A DNA stretch of 10,309 bases from an uncultured Bacteroidota bacterium (GCA_913056475.1 CAJXMS010000058.1:1-10309); one strand, 5' to 3'. Positions 1-7,764 are shown, counted from the first letter of the stretch. Notes: generated by a model from the sequence alone, not told the origin. Program-made: numbers and translations.

Positions 1-224
1 ATGCGCTGCTGCGCAGCATGAGCCGTTCCAGCGGGGGGCAATATTTTCCCCGCGTAGCCGCTGATTCACTGGTGAATGCGCTCCTGGAACAGCCTCGTTC
101 TCGCGGTAAACTGTACACCGACCGTAATCTGGAAAGCCTGCTGAGCTGGTGGTGGCTTTTCTTCCTCATCCTGGCCCTCTGGACGGCCGAGTGGGGCCTG
201 CGAAAGTATTGGGGGCATTATTGA
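1..224 (+). CDS. C-terminal end of a VWA/BatA-like membrane protein (partial)
   Basis: The reading frame is open from base 3 (ALLRSMSRSSGGQYFP...) to the TGA at 222-224, so only about 73 C-terminal residues are visible and the gene begins outside the window. The piece starts with a 'LLRxMSRSSGGQYF' stretch, resembling the end of a von Willebrand A-type domain ('...L..iA..tGG.yf'). A linker follows, then one hydrophobic helix (SWWWLFFLILALWTAEW) and the ending EWGLRKYWGHY. This layout of a VWA-like end, a single Trp-rich transmembrane helix and an 'EW.LRK..G' tail is common in large Bacteroidota inner-membrane proteins with BatA/VWA or glutamine-amidotransferase-like periplasmic domains. The ATG at 18 is internal and not the true start. 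The family assignment rests on these short patterns only. It converges with the sulfotransferase at 254-1024, with 29 bases between the stops. Confidence 0.6.
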   Translation, partial: ALLRSMSRSSGGQYFPRVAADSLVNALLEQPRSRGKLYTDRNLESLLSWWWLFFLILALWTAEWGLRKYWGHY

Positions 225-253
225 GCCATTGGTTCTCAAATCACGCCCCCCGC

Positions 254-1024
254 TCAATAACCTAATTCTTTGAGCAAAGCCAGGGCGCCCGGCGTTTCTT
301 CAAAGGCTTGGCAGCGCGCCTGATTTTCCGGCCGGCGCCACTTGCCCACGGATTGCCCTTGCAGCGCACCTACACTCCGTCCCTGGTAAGCCCGGTTTTG
401 GCGTACCGTGGCATATTCCAGCCAATGCTCCATTTCTCGGCCGTAAGGCAGTTTTAAAAAATGACAAAGGGCAGTTACAGTAGTCTCGTAATCCTGTATC
501 AGATCTTCGTAAAAGAGGGTGTGCACGGCGGGATGCTCCCGAAGTGCCCAGCCCGCCTGAACATCTGTCACCCAGCGCTCGGGACTTACCCAAAAGGCCT
601 CAGGGTTTCGCGGATGCCGCGATAGTACCACGTCGCGCCCGTCTCGAATAATGTGGACCAGGCGGAAATGATCGCCAAAATGGTTTTCCAAAGCTTCAAT
701 GTGGTGAATATTGTTGGGCGATTTCTCGCAAAAACGCCGCTGGCTTTTTTTTCCTGGGGCTTGTAGTAGAGCCCAGTAAAGCCGGTCCATTCGCCGGGAA
801 TAGGGCCGTCCTGCGGCATCGTAGCCTAGGTCATTAAACAAGCCCAGTTCCCGGGGCAGGGCTTTTACCTCCGGATGAGCAGAGAGGATGCTGAGCAGGA
901 GGGTGGTGCCCGAGCGCCCACAGCCGCCGATGAAAATAGGCGGATCAGAATAACGGCGCTTTTCTACTTGGCGCCCCAGGGAGATCAGGGCCGGTCGCAG
1001 CGCTTTTTTCCAGGCTTGATCCAT
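254..1024 (-). CDS. Sulfotransferase family protein (PAPS-dependent)
   Basis: A 256-residue protein that would transfer sulfate from PAPS to an acceptor that cannot be read from the sequence. The 5'-phosphosulfate loop is PIFIGGCGRSGTTLLLSIL (residues 29-47, with the P-loop-like GCGRSGTT). The 3'-phosphate site is LVHIIRDGRDVVLSRHP (122-138), with R127 and S135 the expected ligands. 'FYEDLIQDYETTVTALCHFL' (171-190) is the usual 'YEDL..d....l..l..FL.L' element, and VGKWRRPEN (226-234) is the PAPS-covering 'GKW+' loop. E100/K101 in 'CEKSP' occupy the position where this family has 'eKtP'. Length is normal for bacterial Sulfotransfer_1/3 proteins. No signal peptide or transmembrane segment is seen, so it is probably cytoplasmic. 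It is divergent from a second, different sulfotransferase at 1130. A possible -7-like box lies at 1048-1055. The acceptor could be a polysaccharide, lipid or small molecule. Confidence 0.9.
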   Translation of the reverse strand: MDQAWKKALRPALISLGRQVEKRRYSDPPIFIGGCGRSGTTLLLSILSAHPEVKALPRELGLFNDLGYDAAGRPYSRRMDRLYWALLQAPGKKSQRRFCEKSPNNIHHIEALENHFGDHFRLVHIIRDGRDVVLSRHPRNPEAFWVSPERWVTDVQAGWALREHPAVHTLFYEDLIQDYETTVTALCHFLKLPYGREMEHWLEYATVRQNRAYQGRSVGALQGQSVGKWRRPENQARCQAFEETPGALALLKELGY

Positions 1025-1047
1025 GGGCTGATGATAAGTTTCCGGTA

Positions 1048-1055
1048 CAAATAAA
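1048..1055 (-). promoter_or_regulatory. Possible Bacteroidota -7-like box for the leftward sulfotransferase
   Basis: Read on the minus strand the bases are TTTATTTG, one mismatch from the Bacteroidota -7 consensus TAnnTTTG, and lie 23 bases before the ATG at 1024. No clear -33 TTTG sits at the right distance. The 105-base intergenic region (1025-1129) must hold promoters for both divergent sulfotransferases, but I found nothing stronger on either strand. Confidence 0.2.
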
Positions 1056-1129
1056 CAAAGAAATGCCCCCCGCCAGATAGCCCTCGATGCGCCCCGCCCG
1101 GTCTTTTAAGCAAGGCAAAGTTCCCCTAC

Positions 1130-2026
1130 TTGTATTTCCCGGAGTATTTTCGCGGCATGGCCTATACGCCCGTCTTTAGTTCCGTTTATCATTGGGAGCG
1201 CTTTGTTCAGCAGTTCTTTGGGCTTTCGGTTCCCGCCCAACCGCGCCCGCGGCCCATTTTTATGGTTTCTACCGGACGCACCGGGACCCAGTTTTTTGGG
1301 CGGGCTTTCAATGCCTTACCCGGCATTATGGCCACGCATGAGCCCCGTCCCGATTTTTTGGACCTGGCTATGCGTTATGCCCGAGGCCAGTGCAGCACCC
1401 ACCAGGCGGAGCAGACCCTCCGCCAGAAGCGTGGCGCCTTGCTTCGCGAGGCGCAACGGCAGCACTGTACGCATTACCTCGAATCCAACAACCGTTTTTT
1501 CGCCCTGTTGGCTCCCTTGCGCCGGGTCTTTCCGGAGGCCCTATTGGTTCACGTGGTGCGGGATGGCCGGGAATACGTGCGCTCCGGTATGAGCCGTCCC
1601 TGGTACACGGAACAGGACCAAGAATTGCGCCGGGGCCGCCGTCTTCGGGCCCTTGACTTTCCGGATGACCCCTGGCACCAAGCGTGGAACACCTTGAGTC
1701 GCTTCGAAAAAATCTGCTGGCGCTGGCAAAAAAAGGATAACCTGATAGCCCGCGCCCTGGACGAGGATCCTCTGGCCATCACCATCCGCTTCGAAACGCT
1801 ATTTGATCATTCACAAGAAGCCAGCTTCCGCCGTTTGTGGGATTTTTTAGGGCTTCCGCCAAATGTGGACCCGGCCCCACTGGAGGCCGCTCGTTCCGCT
1901 CCAGCTAATGCCACCGCCCAGTACACCTTCCCTGCCTGGCCGGAGTGGCCGGCAGAACAAAAACGCCAGTTTGATCGCATAGCTGGGCCCCAAATGCAGC
2001 GCTACTGGGGAGGAAATTACTGGTGA
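1130..2026 (+). CDS. Sulfotransferase family protein, second subfamily
   Basis: A 298-residue protein with both PAPS-binding elements. The 5' loop is RPIFMVSTGRTGTQFFGRAF (residues 41-60, STGRTGTQ). The 3' element is ALLVHVVRDGREYVRSGMSRP (137-157), with R144 and S152 in the ligand positions. Between them 'YLESNNRFF' (116-124) carries a Glu where many relatives have 'E.n..ff', and the C-terminal part (KICWRWQKKDN, then FETLFDHSQEASFRRLWDFLGL) follows the family pattern. It shares only these motifs with the sulfotransferase at 254-1024, so the pair does not look like a recent duplication. The start is uncertain: TTG at 1130 gives MYFPEYFRGM, while an in-frame ATG at 1157 would shorten it by nine residues without touching a motif. 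Neither has a convincing ribosome binding site. The acceptor is unknown and no export signal is visible. Confidence 0.85.
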   Translation: MYFPEYFRGMAYTPVFSSVYHWERFVQQFFGLSVPAQPRPRPIFMVSTGRTGTQFFGRAFNALPGIMATHEPRPDFLDLAMRYARGQCSTHQAEQTLRQKRGALLREAQRQHCTHYLESNNRFFALLAPLRRVFPEALLVHVVRDGREYVRSGMSRPWYTEQDQELRRGRRLRALDFPDDPWHQAWNTLSRFEKICWRWQKKDNLIARALDEDPLAITIRFETLFDHSQEASFRRLWDFLGLPPNVDPAPLEAARSAPANATAQYTFPAWPEWPAEQKRQFDRIAGPQMQRYWGGNYW

Positions 2027-2050
2027 GGTGGTTTTCTCTCTTCCACTTCT

Positions 2051-2064
2051 GCTTGTCCGCAAGC
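2051..2064 (+). terminator. Possible short terminator hairpin after the second sulfotransferase
   Basis: GCTTG-TCCG-CAAGC forms a 5-bp stem closed by a UNCG-type tetraloop, followed by the pyrimidine run TTCTTCT, 24 bases after the stop codon at 2026. It lies between two convergent genes, where a terminator is expected. The stem is short and the T run is interrupted, so this is only a candidate. Confidence 0.3.
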
Positions 2065-2158
2065 TTCTTCTGGGCCTTCCCATAGCTGGGTAAGGTGCTG
2101 TACGGCGGCGAGGTAAACCCTACCCCTGACCATTCTTCTTCGCTAAGGATCCACAAAC

Positions 2159-3364
2159 CTAATGCCCACCAGAAGCTTGGCTTTTATTCATTTCAGAAAG
2201 AAGGTGATAGGCGCCATTCCAAAGGTATTTGGTGTTTTGGGGGAGCGGTTTGGGTAGACGCAGTTCCGTCCACCCATTGAAGTGAGCCCCCGTTTGAACT
2301 TCTACGGCCTTAAAAAGCCATTCGGCGGAATCCGCTTCTTGCCGGGCGGTGAAGATATAAGTCTTGCCATCATCAGTGGCCAGGGCCTCATCGGGGAGGG
2401 CAGGAACTTGCTTTTGCCCGGTTTGGATGTGCCCCTGGATGTACATACCGGGGATCAAGGTCGGGTCTTTGGCGAGCAATTCGGCATGTACATGGAGGGC
2501 TTTGGGTTTTCTTTCAAATTTTCGCCCCACCGAATAGATCCGGGCCCGATGGGTTTGAGTGGAGCCATTCTGGAGGGTGAAGCTTACTTGCTGGTCTACC
2601 TTCACCTGGTGCACGTCTTCCTCAAATATCATAAAATCAGCGTGCACGTGATCGGTATTCACTACCAGAAACATTTCAGTGGCGGCATCTACATACTGGC
2701 CCAATTTGACGAGCACTTTTTCCACGTGCCCATCAATAGGGCTCATCACGGGGATTTGATCATAGAGCTGGCCTTCTTCTATGCGGCTCAGGTTTAGGTT
2801 GAGCTGCTTGAGCTGGGCAGCCAGGGCTTGTTTTTGGGCTTTGGTGGCTTGAAATTCCGCTCGCACTTGCTGGACTTTTTCCCCGGAGCTTACCTCTTTT
2901 TCAAAAAGCTTTTGCTGGCGTTGGTATTTTTGGCGGAGATAGGACTCCTGCTGATAGGCCTTTACGTAACGCGCCTGTAGATTGCTCAGGTCGGGATGGG
3001 CCAGGTAGGCCAGCGGGGCTCCCTTCCGGATGGGGTCGCCTTCGATTACTTCAATGGTGGTAACATTGCCACCAAGAACTGCGGTCACGGCGGCTTCGTG
3101 CTGGGGCGGTACCTTGAGGTGGCCATTGGCTTGCACCTGCGCATCCATTTGCCGGTGGGGTAAGCTATCTACTTTTAGGTTGAGCCTATCAAATTTTTGC
3201 GCGGAAAGATGAACGGTATTGGCGGGGGAAGGAGCTTCCTTAGGGGCCGTTTCCTTTGCTTGCGGGGAGGCTTTCCTTTGGCCGGAACCGGCCTCCTGCT
3301 GACAAGCTACCAGGAGGGTCAGGGGCAATATCGCGGCGAGGTGGAATTTGAGGAGGGGATGCAT
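2159..3364 (-). CDS. czcB: Heavy-metal efflux membrane-fusion (adaptor) lipoprotein, CzcB/CusB-like
   Basis: Periplasmic adaptor linking the RND pump to its outer-membrane duct. The chosen start (MHPLLKFH) gives 401 residues. A signal sequence ends in the lipobox LVAC, so Cys21 should be lipidated. A Ser/Pro/Lys-rich linker follows (22-50). The first half of the lipoyl/barrel-sandwich domain is at about 90-130 (VTTIEVIEGDPIRKGAPLAYL), an alpha-helical hairpin rich in Gln and Lys at 130-200, the second lipoyl half at 203-240 (PVMSPIDGHVEKVLVKLGQYV), a beta-barrel to about 315 (ending LIPGMYIQGHI), and a membrane-proximal C-terminal domain. The frame continues 83 residues upstream, but that stretch is low-quality sequence inside the upstream pump gene and would hide the lipoprotein signal. 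It starts 11 bases after the fusion gene's stop, so the two are surely co-transcribed. The N-terminus lacks a Met-rich metal-binding segment like that of CusB. Confidence 0.93.
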   Translation of the reverse strand: MHPLLKFHLAAILPLTLLVACQQEAGSGQRKASPQAKETAPKEAPSPANTVHLSAQKFDRLNLKVDSLPHRQMDAQVQANGHLKVPPQHEAAVTAVLGGNVTTIEVIEGDPIRKGAPLAYLAHPDLSNLQARYVKAYQQESYLRQKYQRQQKLFEKEVSSGEKVQQVRAEFQATKAQKQALAAQLKQLNLNLSRIEEGQLYDQIPVMSPIDGHVEKVLVKLGQYVDAATEMFLVVNTDHVHADFMIFEEDVHQVKVDQQVSFTLQNGSTQTHRARIYSVGRKFERKPKALHVHAELLAKDPTLIPGMYIQGHIQTGQKQVPALPDEALATDDGKTYIFTARQEADSAEWLFKAVEVQTGAHFNGWTELRLPKPLPQNTKYLWNGAYHLLSEMNKSQASGGH

Positions 3365-3375
3365 AGTTGGGGTAT

Positions 3376-6300
3376 TTAAGGTTTTTGAAGGTAGTAATCG
3401 AGTTCCAGGCGGCTGGTTTGGTATTTGGCAAAGGCCGTCCAGCTTTGTCTTCTCATTTGGAGGGCAGCGCTGAGATTTTGCAAAAAGGCTACATAATCGC
3501 TGGCGCCGGAGCGGTAGGCCGCAATGGCGCCTTTTTGTTGGGCCCGGGCCAGGGGAAGGGCACTTTCCTGGTAGTAGCGCCAGGATTTTTGCCATTTCTG
3601 GTAGTTTTCCCATGCTTGGCGGTACTCAGCTTTTAGTTGCATTTGGCTTTCCAGGTGGTTTTGTTCAGCAATGGCCTTTTGGATCTTAGCGGCCTGCATT
3701 TGGCCCATTTCGGGCAGGAAAAAGAGGGGTATGTTTAGGCCGATTTGATAGGTAAAGAAGCCCTTTTGTCCGGCTACGGTTTGCCGGCCGTATAGGCCCG
3801 AAAAAGTGGGGTAGAGCTGGGCCCTTTGTTTCCGCCACTGCGCCTCTGCTACCTGGGCCTTGCGAGCGGCCATTTGAAGGCGGGGATGGTTTAGGAGCTC
3901 GGTGGTATCAGCGCTTAGGTCCTGAGGGATTTGATCCACGCCTACCGGGGCGGGTGCGTAGAGCGTATCGCTGGCCAGCCATAGGTTGAGCCGCTGTAGG
4001 GCTGCCCGGTAGTCGTGGTAGGCTTGCTCCTTTTGGATGGTGATCTGCCGGGCCCGGTTGGCCAGGGCCAGGTATTCCAGACGCGAACTGGCCTGGGTTT
4101 CCAGGCGCAAACGGGCCGCTTCTTCTAGCCGGCCAAAAAGGGAATCTTGCCCTTGCAACACCCGCCAGGCTCGGCGCCGGGCATAGGCCTGCACCCAAGC
4201 CTGGCTTACCCATTTTTTTAGTTCCAGGCGGGAAAGGCGGAGGGCGGCGCGGGCCAGGCCCAATCTCTGCTTTTGCCACTTTTTTCGGGGCGCTACGCCG
4301 AGGGGGTCTACCTGGCTTTGCTGCACGGCTATTTGGGTGTATACACCGGGGACGTTGGCACTGGCCTCCTCCCGGCTGGTGTACACACGGGTATTGCCCA
4401 GGTCCCAGGCGGTTTTTTGCAAGGCCTTTCGGCTTTTCACTTGAAGTTGGGCCGCTTTTATTTGGGGGTAACGCTCTTCGGCCCGCTCTACGGCCTCTTC
4501 AAGGTGGAGGTGCGCCTCCTCCGGAGCGGCTTGCCCCTGCGCTTGCTGGAAAGGACACAGGAAAACCGGGGCCAGTAGCAAGCTTGCACCCAGGATGCCT
4601 CTAGGGCGGGTGGGGGCGAGTTTTTGTTTTTCTACCAGCGCATAGAGGACGGGCAGCACCACCAGGGTAAGTAAGGTGGCGCTGAGCATTCCGCCGATTA
4701 CCACGGTGGCCAGGGGCTGCTGCACCTCCGCACCGGCCGATTGGGAAAAGGCCATGGGCAAAAAGCCCAGGATATCGGTGGTAGCGGTAAGCATGATGGG
4801 ACGGATGCGCTCGCGGGTACCTACTTTAATGCGCTGGGTGAGGTCAGCCATACCTTCTTGTTTTAGGGCGTTGAATCGATTGATCAGTACCAGGCCATTA
4901 AGCACGGCCACCCCGAATAGTACGATGAAGCCTACGCCGGCCGAAATGCTAAAAGGCATATCGCGAAGCCAAAGACTGAAAACGCCGCCAATGGCGGCCA
5001 GCGGGATAGCCACGTAGATCATTACCGATTGGGAAAAGGACCGCAAAGCAAAGTAAAGCAAAACCAGAATCAGGAACAGGGCGATAGGTACCACGATCAG
5101 GAGGCGGTTTTGGGCCCGCTGCAGGTTTTCAAATTCGCCCCCATAGGAAAGGTGGTAGCCGGGCGGTAGGTCCAGTTGGGCCTGTAGTTTTTTCTGGATG
5201 TCGCTCACCACGGAGGCTACGTCGCGCCCCCGGGCATTGACGCCCACGTAGGTGCGGCGAAAGGTGTTTTCCCGGCTTATTTGCATGGGACCGCCTACGT
5301 AGCTGATGCGGGCCACTTCTTTAAGGGGCACCTGGTTTCCCTGGGGGAGGTCTACGTAGAGCTGGCGTAAGTCGTCTATGTTTTGCCGGTGGGCTTCATC
5401 GAAGCGCAGCACCAGGGCGTAGCGTTTTTCGCCTTCAAATATGACCCCCGCCGGGCTACCGCCAAAAGCGGCGCTTACGTAGCGATTGAGTTTGGCTACA
5501 TTGAGTCCGTACTGGGCCAGCTTCTCCCGCTTGTAGTGGACGGTCATTTGGGGCAGGCCAGAAGTGCGTTCCGGATTTACATCACCTACCCCGGGGACTT
5601 CGCGGATTAGATCGGCCATTTGCTGCCTTTTTTGGGCCAGTACCTCCAGGTCTTCCCCGTATAATTTTATGGCCACATCCTCCCGGACGCCCGTGAGCAG
5701 CTCGTTAAACCGCAACTCTACCGGCTGGCTAAAACTGAGGTTTACCCCGGTAAGGTTTTTCTCCAGCAGGGTCCGGATTTGCTGGATCAGTTCTTCTTTA
5801 CTATCGGCAGACACCCATTGTTCCCGGTCTTTTTCCAGGATGATAAACATGTCTGAAATGTCCATGGGCATTGGGTCGGTGGGGATATCGGCCACCCCGA
5901 TGCGGCCCAGGACGGTTTTAATTTCGGGGAAGTTGTCCAGGAGGAGCCTTTCAATTTCCTGGGAGGTTTCGATGGAGGAGGGGAGGGCACTTCCAGGGCG
6001 TACCAGGGCCTGCATGGCTATGTCGCCCTCATCGAGCTGGGGTACAAATTCTCCCCCCATGCGGGAAAAAGTAAAGATGGCCAGCCCCAAGAGCACTAGC
6101 GCGGCCAGGATGACCGCTCGCTTAAAGCGCAGCGCGCGTTTCAATACGGGGAAGTAGGCTTTTTGAAGCGCGGCAATAAGCCGATCGCTGAGCTTTTCCA
6201 GTCTGTTTTCCAGGCGTGCCCACCAGCTCTCCCTCCGCCGGGCGGGTCGCATCAGCCAGGCGCTCATCATGGGCACGTAGGTGAGGCATAAAAGGATGGC

Positions 6301-7764
6301 GCCCAGCATGGCAAAACCGAAGGTGTAGGCCATGGGCTGAAACATCTTTCCTTCCACTCCGGTAAGGAAGAGGATGGGAGCAAATACGATAAGGATGATG
6401 ATTTGCCCGAAAAAGGCCGAACGCATCATGGTGCTGCTGGAATCCAGCACCAGCTGGTTCATTAAGGCGCCATCGAATTTGGCTTGGCCTGCACGGATCT
6501 TTCTTTGGATTTGGTACACGGTGCCTTCAATGATGATCACCGCCCCGTCTACGATAATGCCAAAGTCTATGGCCCCTAAGCTCATCAAATTGGCCCAAAC
6601 GCCAAATTGCTTCATGAGGATAAAGGCAAAAAGCAGCGATAGAGGAATAGTGGTGGCGGTAATGATACCGCCCCGAAGACTACCGAGCAGCAGCACCAAA
6701 GCAAAGATGACGATAAGGGCCCCTTCCAGGAGGTTGTTTTTGACCGTGCTGGTGGTGCGGCCAATGAGCTCACTGCGGTCTAGAAAGGGTTTGATTTCCA
6801 GGCCCTCGGGCAGGGAAGCCTCCACTTTTTGGAGGCGTTCTTTCACGCGCTTGATCACCGCGTTGGGATTGGCGCCTTTGAGCATCAGTACCATCCCGCC
6901 CACGGCCTCTTCGCCGTCTTTGGTAAAAGCGCCGTAGCGCACCTGCCCCCCAAAGTATACGCGCTCCGCCACATCGCCCACGGTGACGGGAAGGCCGTTT
7001 TCCGTTTTGATGGCGATGGCCCGTATGTCGTCCAGCGAGCGAAGGAGTCCTTCGCCGCGGATAAAGTGGGCCATGTTGTTCTTCTCGATGTAGGCGCCTC
7101 CGGTATTGCTATTATTGGCCTGAAGGGCCCGGTATACCTCACCGAGGCTTACCCCCATGGCCTTCAGTTTATCGGGGTCTACGGCTACCTCGTACTGCTT
7201 GACAGTACCCCCAAAGGCATTGACCCCGACCACCCCTTCGATTAGGGTCATTTGGCGGGCTACCAACCAATCTTGAAAGCTGCGGAGTTCCTGCAGACTG
7301 TAGGCGGTATCGTAGCCCGGCTTGGGGCTAATGGTGTACTGTAAAATCTCCCCTAAACCCGTGGTGATAGGGCCCAGGGATGGCTTGCCAAAGCCCGCTG
7401 GGATCTCATCCTTTACCCGGCTCAGCTCCTCCTGCACCAGCTGCCGGGGCAGAAAATGACCCATCTCATCCTCAAATACGATGGTAACCACCGACAGCCC
7501 AAAACGCGAGACGGACCGGATCTTTTTAACGCCGGGAAGGTTGCCCATGGCACGTTCCACTGGGTAAGTAACAAATTGCTCAATGTCTACCGTGGAGAGG
7601 TTTTGACTTACCGTCATCACCTGTACTTGGTTATTGGTGATGTCCGGTACGGATCCCAGCTTCACGGTAGCCATGGAGTAGATCCCCAGGCCTATGAGCG
7701 TGAGCGTGAGGAGTCCGATCACGAATTTATTGTGAATGGAAAAAGAAATGATGGCTCTGATCAT
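3376..7764 (-). CDS. czcA: CzcA-type RND metal pump fused to a TolC-like outer-membrane factor
   Basis: A single 1462-residue chain. Residues 1-1046 are a complete HME-RND proton/metal antiporter: TM1 at about 10-32 after MIRAIISFSI, periplasmic loop 1, TM2-TM6 (about 340-500), TM7 (549-567), loop 2, and TM8-TM12 (888-1044). TM4 reads DFGIIVDGAVIIIEG, with D400, D406 and E413 matching the D-D-E triad of CzcA. This favours divalent cations (Co/Zn/Cd/Ni) over the CusA copper/silver type. Residues about 1080-1462 are a TolC/OEP-type domain with long coiled-coil helices (e.g. SRLEYLALANRARQI, and the C-terminal AYRSGASDYVAFLQNLSAAL). A hydrophobic segment with signal-peptide layout joins them. 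RND-OMF fusions are known in Bacteroidota, so this is not obviously an assembly error. The reading frame is intact across the junction. It lies between the small Cys-rich protein and the adaptor gene on the same strand. Confidence 0.94.
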   Translation of the reverse strand: MIRAIISFSIHNKFVIGLLTLTLIGLGIYSMATVKLGSVPDITNNQVQVMTVSQNLSTVDIEQFVTYPVERAMGNLPGVKKIRSVSRFGLSVVTIVFEDEMGHFLPRQLVQEELSRVKDEIPAGFGKPSLGPITTGLGEILQYTISPKPGYDTAYSLQELRSFQDWLVARQMTLIEGVVGVNAFGGTVKQYEVAVDPDKLKAMGVSLGEVYRALQANNSNTGGAYIEKNNMAHFIRGEGLLRSLDDIRAIAIKTENGLPVTVGDVAERVYFGGQVRYGAFTKDGEEAVGGMVLMLKGANPNAVIKRVKERLQKVEASLPEGLEIKPFLDRSELIGRTTSTVKNNLLEGALIVIFALVLLLGSLRGGIITATTIPLSLLFAFILMKQFGVWANLMSLGAIDFGIIVDGAVIIIEGTVYQIQRKIRAGQAKFDGALMNQLVLDSSSTMMRSAFFGQIIILIVFAPILFLTGVEGKMFQPMAYTFGFAMLGAILLCLTYVPMMSAWLMRPARRRESWWARLENRLEKLSDRLIAALQKAYFPVLKRALRFKRAVILAALVLLGLAIFTFSRMGGEFVPQLDEGDIAMQALVRPGSALPSSIETSQEIERLLLDNFPEIKTVLGRIGVADIPTDPMPMDISDMFIILEKDREQWVSADSKEELIQQIRTLLEKNLTGVNLSFSQPVELRFNELLTGVREDVAIKLYGEDLEVLAQKRQQMADLIREVPGVGDVNPERTSGLPQMTVHYKREKLAQYGLNVAKLNRYVSAAFGGSPAGVIFEGEKRYALVLRFDEAHRQNIDDLRQLYVDLPQGNQVPLKEVARISYVGGPMQISRENTFRRTYVGVNARGRDVASVVSDIQKKLQAQLDLPPGYHLSYGGEFENLQRAQNRLLIVVPIALFLILVLLYFALRSFSQSVMIYVAIPLAAIGGVFSLWLRDMPFSISAGVGFIVLFGVAVLNGLVLINRFNALKQEGMADLTQRIKVGTRERIRPIMLTATTDILGFLPMAFSQSAGAEVQQPLATVVIGGMLSATLLTLVVLPVLYALVEKQKLAPTRPRGILGASLLLAPVFLCPFQQAQGQAAPEEAHLHLEEAVERAEERYPQIKAAQLQVKSRKALQKTAWDLGNTRVYTSREEASANVPGVYTQIAVQQSQVDPLGVAPRKKWQKQRLGLARAALRLSRLELKKWVSQAWVQAYARRRAWRVLQGQDSLFGRLEEAARLRLETQASSRLEYLALANRARQITIQKEQAYHDYRAALQRLNLWLASDTLYAPAPVGVDQIPQDLSADTTELLNHPRLQMAARKAQVAEAQWRKQRAQLYPTFSGLYGRQTVAGQKGFFTYQIGLNIPLFFLPEMGQMQAAKIQKAIAEQNHLESQMQLKAEYRQAWENYQKWQKSWRYYQESALPLARAQQKGAIAAYRSGASDYVAFLQNLSAALQMRRQSWTAFAKYQTSRLELDYYLQKP
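4528..4614 (-). other. Internal signal-peptide-like linker between the RND and TolC parts
   Basis: Codes for residues 1051-1079 of the fusion protein. After TM12, whose C-terminal side is cytoplasmic in RND pumps, a basic stretch (EKQKLAPTRPR) is followed by a hydrophobic core, GILGASLLLAPVFLCPF (1056-1072), and a polar small-residue region, QQAQGQAAPEE. This reproduces the n-, h- and c-regions of a Sec signal peptide, with possible signal peptidase I sites after G1077 (A-Q-G) or A1079 (G-Q-A). Cys1070 lies in 'VFLC', a poor lipobox, so signal peptidase II is unlikely. The segment must cross the membrane for the TolC domain to reach the periplasm. Whether it is cut is inferred. Confidence 0.65.

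Noticed and set aside
18..224. Complete 68-residue gene starting at the ATG at 18
   Set aside because: The frame is open to the window edge and the sequence reads as the end of a VWA-like domain plus a terminal helix, so the ATG is internal.
2282..2797. 171-residue plus-strand ORF opposite the adaptor gene
   Set aside because: Antisense to the lipoyl and barrel domains of the adaptor; no start signal and no recognisable motif.
4549..4599. Lipoprotein signal at Cys1070 inside the fusion linker
   Set aside because: The residues before the Cys (V-F-L) do not make a lipobox, which needs a small residue at -1; signal peptidase I sites further on fit better.
5564..6157. 197-residue plus-strand ORF opposite the pump gene
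   Set aside because: It is antisense to a well-supported RND coding region; the product is Ser/Arg/Met-rich with no domain pattern, as expected of the complementary strand of this biased codon usage.
6374..6937. 187-residue plus-strand ORF opposite the pump gene
   Set aside because: Same reason: it lies opposite conserved TM2-TM5 and loop sequence of the pump, and its Ile/Met/Ser-rich product is a complement artefact.
3376..7764. The pump-TolC fusion as a sequencing or assembly error joining two genes
   Set aside because: The frame is continuous with no frameshift sign, coding character is even across the junction, and similar fusions are known in Bacteroidota.
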